Shown one piece after another: positions 25,301 through 35,921 of a stretch of DNA of 64,000 bases (the first letter of the stretch is position 1; every line of letters begins with the position of its first letter). The stretch covers positions 1-64,000 of the forward strand of contig JADIIX010000120.1 in assembly GCA_027604505.1 (NCBI GenBank), given 5' to 3'. The position numbers were made by a program, and so were the translations under genes. The stretch is from Gonapodya sp. JEL0774 (lineage: Eukaryota; Monoblepharomycota; Monoblepharidomycetes; Monoblepharidales; Gonapodyaceae). Under the pieces are notes generated by a model. It was not told the DNA's origin and made no database searches. It saw only the letters and a list, made by a program, of their open reading frames with translations.

Positions 25301-27016
25301 CTTGGACCAAAGCATTCCCGCCCAGGCTTGTCGTTGAATGTTCTTGAGATCCTCTATATAAATGTGGGAAAGACTTTGAAACAACACCCTCATTGATACG
25401 TTTAGACCAGCCAAAAAACCTACCAGAAAGGGAATGGGGTTGAAAATTGGCGTAAAACTCATCCGCTTCCTTCTTTCTGAGTTTGAACATGGCCTCAAAT
25501 ACGTCATCGGCAAAAAAATTGCCCGTTTCGGGAAATTCCCCAATAAGCCCCATACTTCCAACACCCGCTGCAGGTGTGAACCGTAATTTTATCACAGCCT
25601 GCCCATGACCTGGCACAAGTAGCTTGTACAACGCGGCACACTTGGTTCCGGTATTGCTTGGATCCACTGCACTCTGTTCTCCATGCACTACATAGCGATT
25701 GAATGCGTCTTTGACGAACGGTGACTTGTTTGGTTGGCCATAAAGCCGCTCAAAGTTCGTCTCATTTCCTGTGAATAGCATTGTCGGCAAGACTCCATCG
25801 GGTGCCGCTGCGAAATGACAATATTGTTGGAAGTTACGAGAAGTGTCTTCGAGACATGCTGAACTATAATCTATGGTGCTCTGGGGTTGAAGACGGATGA
25901 CAGGGGTCTCAGTCCCGGGAGAGTTGTGAGCTTCCCAAGACCAGGTATTACGATACCAGACTGTGGGCAAGACATGAATCGGAGCATCATGCTCGCTCCG
26001 GTTAAATATTGTCACGCGACAAAGCACGTCATCCACATCCGCCTTGCAGTACTCGACGACGATGTCAAAGTATTCGTCTTTGTCGAAGATTCCAGTGTCC
26101 AGTAATTCGTACTCTTGTTCTTGTCGCGAGCGATTGGAAAGATTGTTTCTTTCACGAAGCTGCTCGTATGGGAAGCGGGCCTTTTTCAATATGTTTCCGT
26201 GAAACTTCTATTTGTCGAGACATGTACTTTCATGAACCTACTTGTGGATACTTGTACAGCATCTTCATGTAAGAGTGCGTCGGTGTACTGTCTTCGTAGT
26301 AGTACAACTCTTTCACATCTTCGCCGTGATTTGCTGACAGAGAATGTTCATTCCAGCAAAGTAGAGCTCTCTGAGAATAAACACGCACCTTCGGGACCTG
26401 TCAGGCCAAAGAATCGTTCCTTGAGAAAGGGATCATTTTCATTCCAAAATGCTTGAAAAACAAAGTCCGATGAGGTGGACAAATCGCTTATGGCCCGTCA
26501 AGTGGGAAGTTACCAAATGCCAAATTCACTCTTCCATGGTTGTCACTGAGACCTCCTATTCCATCTTCTCCCCAGCGATACGCTCTGCACATTGCATCCT
26601 CGTATCGGAGAGAGTTCCAAACGTCACCGTTGTACGTGTAATCCTCTCGCACCGTTCCCCATTGCCTGTCACTGTCGCCCATGATTTTACACGTTCAGAA
26701 AAAGCGTGAAAGAGGGTTTAGAATAAACGGTACCTCAAATAAGGTCCTGAAAGAAGCAAGTTCGTTTGTAAGTGAAGATGGATCTCGTTGTCCCATCTTT
26801 AGCATCAGGAACTGACCCCAACGTCTCCAATGCTTCTTGTCTTCATCGATTCATTGAAATTATAAGGAATCGGAGTAATTCAATCATTTCATTCATTAGC
26901 GAACGATCGTGATGCTGAGATTCCACTGTCCACACACATGCATCCGCTTCAGCAAGACGTTCGTCCTCCGCAGTAGGAGGTCCCCGCTCAAATACGTCCT
27001 GTGCCTTTTGGGTCAT
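22306..27016 (-). CDS. Glycoside hydrolase family 63-type glucosidase
   Basis: Large alpha-glucosidase-like enzyme related to GH63. It matches the ~900-aa soluble bacterial-type members better than ER glucosidase I. The minus-strand gene has many exons. The first are 27016-26938, 26840-26817, 26746-26734 (13 nt) and 26671 onward. Together they read [18 protein letters not shown], a hallmark block. Further blocks in family order are [70 protein letters not shown] joined to [11 protein letters not shown] (catalytic acid region), [50 protein letters not shown] and [16 protein letters not shown]. No signal peptide or frameshift is seen. The last exon (charged helix, stop at 22306) joins with an uncertain acceptor, because the nearest AG would give an early stop. 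Confidence 0.87.
26734..26746 (-). other. 13-nt microexon of the GH63 gene
   Basis: Bases GACCTTATTTGAG (minus strand) lie between introns 26816-26747 (70 nt) and 26733-26672 (62 nt). Without them the conserved GPYLS motif cannot be formed. With them the phase goes from 1 to 2 and matches the next exon. The preceding acceptor is CTTTCAG. Confidence 0.8.
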
Positions 27017-27252
27017 CGAGTTAGGATATGAGAAAATCTCTGGACAACTGGAGAGAGAGCTTTTTGGTGGTACCGTTACGTTCTCATATTACGTAACCCC
27101 TCTACGTAATCTTCTGAGGGGTGGCATTCATTTATCAATTTGCGTTGTTTGTACATTGTTTCAAATAATAATAGAGAAACTCATCAATCACCGAATAGGT
27201 GGTCCCACAACGGCCCACGTCATCTCTCGCACAGGCTGTCCCCGCAACAGTT

Positions 27253-30200
27253 CTAGACAAGCTTAACCTGAACCCAAGCACCTGTGCTCGGTACTCCATC
27301 GTTAAGAATGTAAAACAAATAATAACCAGGTGGAACCACATTGTTGTCAGGGGGAGTGGTAACTTGAATCGTGGTTGAGGATTGTGCGACGGTGGGCGCC
27401 TGGATGGACGGAAACTTGTTTCAGTCCCTGAACGAACTACTTCAGTGCATCTCGAACACTCACAAACACTAGTCGGGTGGACATGTGGTTGCTGTTGTAT
27501 AAGGTATGAGACGCAACCCGTAAGATATCCATGGCCAACTGCAAAGCAAGCAAGACACATTCTACTAACGAGTGAGTAACTCCGCCTGGGAAATAGAACG
27601 CTGCCTGCAGCGACTTGGTGTTATCAAATGTGCCTGTTATCGTGAAAGCATCCCCTGGATTCACGGCAGCTGGTGCTCCAGTGAAAGTAGGTCGTGTTTT
27701 TCCAGTGAGCAAGTACGGAGGAGTCAAAATCTCGTTGCGGTACTCTGTAGGGTATGGGCTTGTGTAGTTAGGATCTAAATGAGGATTTGATCCAGTGACA
27801 AGGACCGTGGCATCCGGCATCAACTGGGATATTGAGTGATCTGCGTTTCAGCCAGCCGCAGAAGAAGGCAGGAATAAGCCGCTGTGTGCACCTTCATTCT
27901 CACTCTCTTTACTCACACATTCGCGGGATTGTGCTAGCTGCCATGGTGTACCATCGCTTGCCCTTAGGTGCGCTTGGGAGATAGATATCCGGAGCAAGGA
28001 CAGGTGTCTTTGCAGACTCCCATCCTTGGTGGCCTTGTGCGGCACCGTTGATGAAAATAATACTCCCGTCAACGAGTATGGTCGGGTGCACCATGACGCG
28101 TGCTTGTGGAGCGCTTTCGGACGTGTCCCAGGTAGGGTTGGCAGCCTCCGGCGTAACTTTTTAGCGAGGACAGAATTAGACGAGTATGCCAGAACCACTC
28201 CAGAGTCCACCATTACCCACTGATTCCGCAGGTATTGGTGCCCGGTTGCTCAATCCACAAGTCGGGATGACCACCCCCACAGACTATGAAGTGAACCGTG
28301 TAGTTGTCAGCGTAAGTAATTGGGAGCATGGTGCCTGCGCCAACGGAGGGGTATGTGCGAGGATAGATGCCTGCGACAGTCAATAAGCTTTCTGTGTCAG
28401 ATGTACTGCGGACACCACAACCAAAAGTTCACACCAACCCGGCAAGTCGGGCAAGTTCTTGACGACAGCGTTGGAGACAGGGTCTAGAATGATGCTACTC
28501 ATTCCTGCCATGATGAAGAGACGTCCTGAACGCAAAACGTGGACGTGCGGGTACATTTGGAAGGGAAACACGTTGGGAGCTTGGAGGAGGTCCAACTGGA
28601 AATTGCTCGGAGGATTCGGAGGGTAAAACTCATAGGTCGGGTTCTTTCAAATGGAAAGTGTGGCATTGATCGTCCAGTGCGGAAAGAGCAAACGTGTGTA
28701 AGTGGCAAAGAAGTGTGTTTACTGGGTTGACTTGCACGTGATCATTCTCACATTTGTTTGCTTGTCTGTTTGCAAGCCCTGATCATACTGTGCGATGCCG
28801 CCGATAATGAACTGTGGCAAACGAAGGAGACGAGTGATTAGTGGCCGTGTCTGCACATGTTCAGATTGTCGACACACTCTGACAGACAAAATCATCTCTC
28901 GAGAAAATATAATCTTCGGGAGAACTAGCGTCTTGCGGACAAAACACGGATTGAGAGAGCGTCCGGGATTCAAAATCATCCCAATCCACGACGCCTCGCT
29001 CGTTGTTCCCACATTGGCTCGCAGAGGGATCTTGCACAAAGATTGAACGTACCATTCTACCGTCTGGTAGGTTTACAATGGTTGGATACCACCTCGCACT
29101 TTGGAGGGCGTTGGATTCGACCCAATCACAAGTCACCGTTACACCATCACACGGGCGGGTCAGGATCCGAATGGCTTGGTAGCCAGTGGCAATGGCTGGA
29201 TCATTGTAGTCTGTTTACAGTAGTCGCATACAACAATGAGCACGTGATTATGCGAGGGGACAAACAGTAAGAGAGGTCAACGTACTCAAGGATCCTCCAA
29301 CTGAGATGAGTCTTCCATCAGGCATCTGGCCAACGCCCGAACAGAAGGAGTTTGTGGTGAGGTCCAACGGCGTCAGATCAAGGGTAGTGGGATTCCATTC
29401 GGAGGAGTAGGCGTATCGGGCTAACAGAGCGGATGAGTGGTGCATGTGAAGGGTCACACACATCAGGGCCTGTTCTAGTTTCGACTCACTGGCTGTGATG
29501 TTCAACATTGTGGATAGCTCTTGCTTCCCAAGCATAATGACGTTCCCTGTGAGTGGAACAAGCATGATATGCATTGCTGGCACACCTGAAGTACCGTGAA
29601 CGGTAAAAGTGCCCGAGTTGGTGAGGTCGACTGATGACGCAAAGGCGTCGCATCCCGACTGGCAGCCGGTGCCACAGGAGATGTAAGAGGATCCACAGTA
29701 GCCATCAGCTCCACAGCTTTTTGGGGAGAGGTCAAAGTTGAGTGAGATGATACGGATGCTATAGGCCATACACCACTCACCAAGGGGTATATCCCCGCGT
29801 CAGAGAGTTAGCAACGGTAGCTGCAGCGAGTCAGCTCATTGACCTCAACGCTCAACGTAAATGCGACTTGAGAGTGGGAACTCACGGCAGACAGCCCCTC
29901 CGAAATCCTTTCCACATCTTCCTGAAAAGACTGACGATGTCGTTGTCGTATTTACTCCAGATCCAGATCCTGAGCCTGTCGTTGTTGACCCAGTGCTAGT
30001 TCCCGACGTTCCCGACGTCCCTGTTCCCGTCACTGCGTTGGAAGCTGCGATTGTTGTCGAAGCGGTGGAGGAGGTCTTCAATTTGAGGATGAACACAATG
30101 ACCAGCGAGAAACTGGCGACGAGAAGAACAGACGCAACTGCAGGTTCCATGCAGCAGTAAGCCAGGCAAGATATCAGCTGCATGATGACGTTTGACTGGA

Positions 30201-30418
30201 TCGTTGGCTGGAACAAGTTGCTCACCGCCAACCAGTATCCACAGAGGTCTACTACCAGCTCTCCTGTCCGGGACTCCACCACTCGCCATCGAACCCCCTT
30301 TCGTGTACACTTTCATCGGGTCCACAAGGTCCCTCGCTGTAGGCGTGCCCGACCGATCTCGTCCTCCATATTTCCCTCCTGGTCCCGAGTCCCCATCTCC
30401 GTGGTAGCGTGGCTCCAT
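27253..30418 (-). CDS. Membrane-anchored glyoxal oxidase with chitin-binding CBM18 (copy B)
   Basis: Paralogue of the oxidase at 11.0-13.8 kb, with the same architecture and strand. Thirteen exons in phase: 30418-30226, 30137-29886, 29820-29781, 29716-29490, 29420-29286, 29210-29053, 28811-28752, 28643-28439, 28370-28221, 28156-27917, 27840-27570, 27491-27464 and 27399-27253, about 701 aa. A Gly-rich cytosolic N-terminus leads into TM helix VASVLLVASFSLVIVFIL, a Thr/Ser/Gly stalk and the eight-cysteine CBM18 (CGKDFGGAVC ... CCGADGYCG ... CQSGC). The oxidase keeps FCSG, RWYPT, YHSIS and GGVTH. Copy B has four introns that copy A lacks; all others match in place and phase. The GTTGGT donor at 28438 matches the odd GTCGGT donor of copy A. 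The N-terminal start (MEPRY) is the first good Met in frame; longer versions are possible. Confidence 0.87.
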
Positions 30419-32570
30419 GGGTACACCCCACTTATTATTCCGTGACTGTAGTCCATGATGGAGGACAAGGGCAGGGTGGAAAATGGCGGATTGTGACGAA
30501 TGCCCAAATTGCGTTGGAGGAGTTTGAGGGGAGCACTCACCGATTTCGACATCCTCTACGAGCCACAGAATGCACAAAGCAGCCCACGATGATTGTCCAA
30601 AACAGCGTTACCACAAGACTAAACGGAAAAAGAACCCGAGTCAAGCGCAATCTCGGTTGGCTTTACCTTTCGGGAAGTGCGACCCCAAAAGAGGGGCAAA
30701 AGGGTCCCCTTTCGAAGCTCACCTTTATCGACGACAAAAATGGACAGAGAAAAGCGCTCCTAATGACCTTGATGCGGTGGTTCTTCCTTTTGGGCGAGCG
30801 TATTCACACCGTTTGGACTCCCGAAATTTGGTTGGTGATCTGTTGTCCCTGCAATGAGGGACGCAAGAAAACACCAAGAGAACCGCATCACTTTTTGAAA
30901 GAACGAGCGTGCATTGGAAAATGAACTGGAGAGTAATTCTATTTCGAAGGAGTTTACAAATGACTTGTTATTACAGTACCGAAAGTTTTGCATGAGCGTG
31001 TTTCACATTCCTACCGCCCCCCCGGGTTGGACAAAACTTGGCAATTAGACTTGGACTTGGACTTGGACTTGTACAAACTTAGGACCTCCCTTTCGGCGGA
31101 TCAACGATATTTAACTATAGTAAAATTTTCCTGTCTATTCCGAAGTGGAGTGAATTGCGTGCGAGTGGGATGGACTGTGGAGTCATGAGAGACCGAGACC
31201 AAGAGGACAACCTATTGCAAACAGAGAGAACCCAGAGAGCGGCAAAGACATCGTGAGCTGCGCAAAACTTTGTGAGCAAACACGGGGGTCAATGCCACTC
31301 CAATAATTTCAAAACATCCTCGAGAAGCTGACGCGAAGAAGCCTCACACCGTCATATCGCATCAGAAGACAGGATCACAGAGCCACACAAGAGCGAGCCG
31401 GAAATTAATTGAGAACGCGTGATATTGCCCCAAACTGTAGAGGACAAACAGGAATGGTCCTGAGTGGAATGTAGGTGGGTAGCCCGGGTTGGTTGGTTGC
31501 CGGGTGATGTTCTGAGACACCCACTCGCAGTTCATCGTAGCACCAAGCACTTTCCCAACTAAATAGAGTACTCAAAGGTCTCAAGTTCTCTACAATCGAG
31601 TTTTGTGAAGTATCCTTGGGACTCGAAGGCCAACCCACTTCAATGTAACGCCAGCCACGCACTCAATGTATTTATTTTGGAATACAAGTGGAAATATGTT
31701 CTCGAGTAGTTATTGTCGCTCCGCGGAAAAGCGGGTCCCCAGTTCAAGTCCAAGTCCAAGCCAAGTTTTGTGCAATCCGACCGCACGCCGCCAGAAGTCT
31801 TTGATGCTCATAGGTATATCCGGAGGCTGACAGGGATCAGAGCATTGAATTTCGGCGGCCCGAGGTTCTCATAATGTTGGGAACATCTGCTGGACAAAGA
31901 TCGAAGCTTGCAAAGGCGGGGAAGGCTCGAATTCACGCAGATGTTTTGAAAAAGGAGGTGGACATAACTTGGAAGCTTGTACATCAAGTGCATGCCTTCG
32001 TGCTGAGCACGACACTACCAAGCTTGGTGCACACTCAATGGTGTGAAAGAGAGATGGATGTAGTGCGAGCAACTGAAGCTAGTGGTATGACTGAGTCGGA
32101 ATGAATTATGCTACTTTGAGAAGCGGATGGATTCTCAAAGTGAGTTGGCGGTTTCGCCAGTTGTTCGGTGGTCACGTACTTCTGTAATGGAAAGCATAGA
32201 GGACTGCAAAAAATGCATCAGATTAAATTCACTTACATAACAAACTCATTGTATGTATACGTGACGTGGTGCGACAGTTTCTTCTTCAGCCTATGCTGAA
32301 AACCCACCACACCCACTCAACAACCCACCAACCCACCAGCCATAAACCGCACCCATATGCTCATTCAGCGATAGCCCACGTCGCGTCTCGCGCTCTGATC
32401 GCACGCCGATTCTTGCCAGCACCCGTTTCTAATTCTGACCAGAGATTCGGTACTCACGCGCCGCGCTGGGGTGCGGGTCTACGGCAACTCGGTACAAGGA
32501 TTCTTGGTGTACGGCACTCGGAACTCTCCTTGGATCCGCGACGTAGCAGAGCACGGGAAAGTGGCGAGAT
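30419..32570. other. 2.2 kb intergenic region with a MITE-like insertion
   Basis: Divergent promoters of glyoxal oxidase B (minus) and the WD40 gene (plus). Apart from the element at 31025-31780 nothing is recognisable. Small open frames (for example 30570-30857 and 31874-32104 on plus) show no known domain. The stretch 32290-32360 is rich in CACC/CCAC. Confidence 0.5.
31025..31780. mobile_element. MITE-like element with imperfect terminal inverted repeats
   Basis: The left end contains ACAAAACTTGG followed by four tandem ACTTGG-type hexamers. The right end, read on the other strand, repeats ACAAAACTTGG and three of the hexamers. Similarity continues inward for about 80-90 bp in both arms (GGACC/GGGACC, CGGCGGA/CGCGGAG, then an A/T-rich stretch). 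No transposase-like frame lies between them, so this looks like a non-autonomous DNA transposon relic of about 750 bp. The exact ends and a target-site duplication could not be fixed by eye. Confidence 0.5.
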
Positions 32571-35488
32571 ATGCCGTTCGAGAGGGTGGATTCAGAGACG
32601 AATTCAGGTGTGGGGTCGGGTGGTCAGGGTGCGGGAGGAGTTGGAAGTGGTGGTGGAGGGAGCACGGGAAGTGGAGGAAGTGAAGGTTATCTGAGAGAGC
32701 AGGTGAGACGCAATCATGGGAGAAAGGAGGTCTTGATGAGAGCATAGCTTGGCCTGGAATGTCCTGTCGATTCTGAAGAGTTTGGGTAATCACAGGGCAT
32801 CCTGGTTCAAAAAAAACGGAGCGCGGGAGGATCTGGGGATGGAAAATTAATACGGAGAGAAGCGTTGGCACAGAGATGGAGAACGGGCGGACAGGGTTGA
32901 AGGTGGTTGCGTTGATGTCGCCGAGTCTGCAACGACTCCCTTTGCACTTCCCCAGATCGACAAACTCTTCAAAGACAACAAATCCCTCCGCCTCAAATAC
33001 GACATCCTCCAGCGGGAAAATGAAGCGCTGAAACAATCCCTGTTTGATCTCACAGTCCGGTACAATTTCGAACTCGCAAACGCCAAAAAGGCATCATCTC
33101 CCTCCACCAACGGTGTTAAAGGTGGTGGTGGCAGTGGCGCTGGAAGGGTCTACTTGGATTTGAATCTGGGCGGCGAAGCCGGCCCAACAGGAACGGTGAA
33201 CGGAACCCTCTCTGGACCATCCGCCGGCACCTCACACATCGCGCAAGGACCCCGTGCGACAAGCCCGCCTTCGAGTGTAGCTTCGGACCGTCACTTGCAG
33301 ACCCCTCCCTCTCCCGCCTCGCCTCCTGCATATGCCCTACCGCATCAACAGCTGCAAAATTCTCCGCCTATCTCCTCCACCAACTCCACATCCACCATCA
33401 CCGCCCACTCCAACATGGGACCACCCAATCCCGCATCAACTCCACCCGCCATCGAAACATACTCTCAATCGCAATCGCAGCCACCATCCATGAATCGAAC
33501 ATTCACCTCGGCATCTACCACCATCTCCAATTCTTCCTCGTCTTCACCATCCGATGCACCCGCTCGGGACATGAAACGTAACAGCGGCTCTGTGAAATCT
33601 CGCGCTGTGAGCCTTCAACAACTTCTGAACCAATCTCCTGCGTCGGCATCGTCATCCGCAACAGCGTCTGGTAGCGCTGCCGCAGGTCAGGACTCTTCCG
33701 TCCCCGGCTCTGCTTTCTCCTCCTCGGCGCCGTTCCGAGATAGAGACCGAGATCGGGATCGAGACCGAGACAGAAACGACCGCGACCGAGATAATCCATA
33801 CTCCGACGCCATCATTGGCCGCGCCTCCCCACCAGCCTACCGTCCCACACCTTCGCCATCCCCTTTACCTCCCCATCGCCATCCTTCCTTTGCATCCTCC
33901 TCCGTCCCGCCCACGTCCTCTTCCTCTCTCATAACTTCGCTCATTCCCTCTCACTCCGACCCCCCTCCGGCAACCCCTTTCCTGCCTCTATACGACCTTC
34001 ACCGACATACCGCACCAGTCTTCTCCCTTCGCTTCAGCCCCACAGGCCGCCACCTCGCCACGGCAGGGTTTGATGCGCGACTGTGCGTCTGGGATGTTGC
34101 AGCGGCACCGGATTCTGAACCGAGGGAGGCCTGGACAGTGAAGGGGAGGGCGAATGTGGCTGACGTGGCATGGGGAGAAGGGGGTAAGGAGTTGTTGGCC
34201 GGAGGGTACGATGGGGTGTGTAGAGTGTGGGATGTGGACAGGGGTATCAGTAATGGGGAGTGGGGGGTGGTCGGGTTCGTTGGAGGGGTGGGTTGGCATA
34301 AAACAGGTGCGTGCGTGTGAAGATTGAGTTTGGGGAATATACATGTGACATTTATTCATACCTCACTGAATCCAAAAGATCCAGCACTCTTTCTCTGCAC
34401 CACATCCCGTAAAACTCTACACCTTCTCGACCGCCGAATCCCAACACCTGCCCTCTCTATGCGCGCTGATGCTTCCCTCACGTGCCTTCTCCCCCTCCAT
34501 AATGGCACTGTTCTCACGGGCGATGCCACGGGTTGTGTGCGAACCTGGGATTTGAAGACGGGGAAAGTAGACCATGCGTTCGCCGTGGAAGGTGGCGCTG
34601 GCGTGACGTGGATTGGCGAGGCAGATGAGGAAGGAGGTGAGTCGCCGGTGCGCTAACACCATTTTTCGTGCCCAGCAACTCACTTTCGTGCGGCGCTCGC
34701 TTAGATTCCCCGCACCACTTTGCCCTCTCCTCCCACGACAACAGTCTCCGTGTGTACAACTTTTGTGGTCCGCACCCGGCCTTCTCGCATCCTGCGCAAC
34801 CAACCCACTTGCTCAGGTCTCATCGCACCAAAGGGTGGCCAGTAAGAGCGGCATGGTTCAGGGGGAACGTGGCGGAGATGACGAGGAATGTGGACGTAAA
34901 GGAGGAGGTTATGAGGGGGGTTGGGGTGGGCGGGTGAGCATTGCCTGCCAAAGCGCAAAGGTTTCTCCGGATTTTGGTTAGTGTATGTATTTATTCATAC
35001 TTATTTTGATGCAGTGAGAAACCTCCCCCGTACGATGCGTATATGCTGCTGGCGACAGGTAGTGGAGATGGATTCGGCTATGTGTACGGCATCACCGGGC
35101 CGGGAGCCGCCTCTTCACAAGTGGAGGTGAGTCAGTCTCGTGGCGAGTAATCTGAAAGATGGCCACATATGAACTCTCCATCTCGAATTTACCGCACCCA
35201 TCCTCACCGTCAACTCAGCCTCCCTCTCCGTCCCCGCCACCCCTCCAACGTCTCCCTACACCTTCAGATCGTGTCTACTGTGTCGACTTTCAACCACACC
35301 CCCTGCCCTCCACCACTCTGGGAACTGGCGCACCCACCGCACCTTTCCCGCGGCTACGATCACCTGCGATGGAAGGTGCGCCCGCGCAGCCCCTGCTCGC
35401 GGCAGGATGTGCTGATGGCACTGTGAGAGTATGGGGCTGGAATGGGGGTGTCGGCGTGGGGGTGGGCGGGAAGAGGGGGCGTTGGTGA
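32571..35488 (+). CDS. WD40-repeat protein with N-terminal coiled coil
   Basis: Likely scaffold protein of unknown role. Six exons in phase: 32571-32702, 32863-34306, 34379-34636, 34705-34933, 35015-35126 and 35219-35488, about 814 aa. A Gly/Ser-rich start is followed by a coiled coil (DKLFKDNKSLRLKYDILQRE, then a second charged helix). A Ser/Pro-rich linker of ~250 residues follows, with an Arg-Asp repeat. The C-terminal half is a beta-propeller: HTAPVFSLRFSPTGRHLATA with LCVWDV, LLAGGYDGVCRVWDV, LTGDATGCVRTWDL, HFALSSHDNSLRVYNF, and a last repeat with YCVDFQPHP and GCADGTVRVWGW. I could not match it to a named family; a Tup1- or WDR-like scaffold is possible. The acceptor of exon 2 was picked by phase only. 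Confidence 0.75.
33733..33801 (+). repeat. Arg-Asp coding microsatellite
   Basis: Hexanucleotide-like repeat of the type GACCGA/GATCGG inside the WD40 gene, encoding an Arg-Asp dipeptide run interrupted by an Asn. RD/RE dipeptide tracts are common in RNA-processing proteins. Here it sits in the disordered linker. Confidence 0.8.
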
Positions 35489-35921
35489 AGTCGCATAAAT
35501 TTTGAAAACAGAACTTTTCTATTCTTGCACCATTGGTATGGCGTTGAGCGAGGTGGGATGATCTTGCAGACTGGCAACAATTTCATTGTACCATAACATC
35601 ACTGGTGGCCCCTGATACTACTGTTGAATGCGCTTTGTGGCGCTGTCGAACATTGCAAAGAAGTACATTTGAGCCAGTTGTGGAAGAAGCAAGGATTGCG
35701 TAGGAAGAGCAGTAAAGAATCAGATCGCGCCGACCGCGAAAAGATGAATTTGCAGTTATGCAGTGTCCCAGAGAGTACGCTTCATACACCGGATACTTTC
35801 GACTCCAAGGAGGTGTGAAAATGTAACGTAGTATATTTAACAAATCTTGTGCAACCCACAATTGTGATATTGACCTATATTTACGAGATGCGAAGTCGAT
35901 GACAGAGACATTCGAGGTCGC
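35489..35921. other. Intergenic, convergent gene ends
   Basis: 433 bp between the 3' ends of the WD40 gene and the glutamine-synthetase-family gene. I see no gene, repeat or RNA in it. Poly(A) signals for both strands are expected, but none stands out. Confidence 0.5.

Noticed and set aside
33515-33799. Minus-strand frame opposite the WD40 gene's linker
   Set aside because: Shadow frame over the Arg-Asp repeat; the plus-strand exon is supported by WD40 repeats downstream in the same frame.
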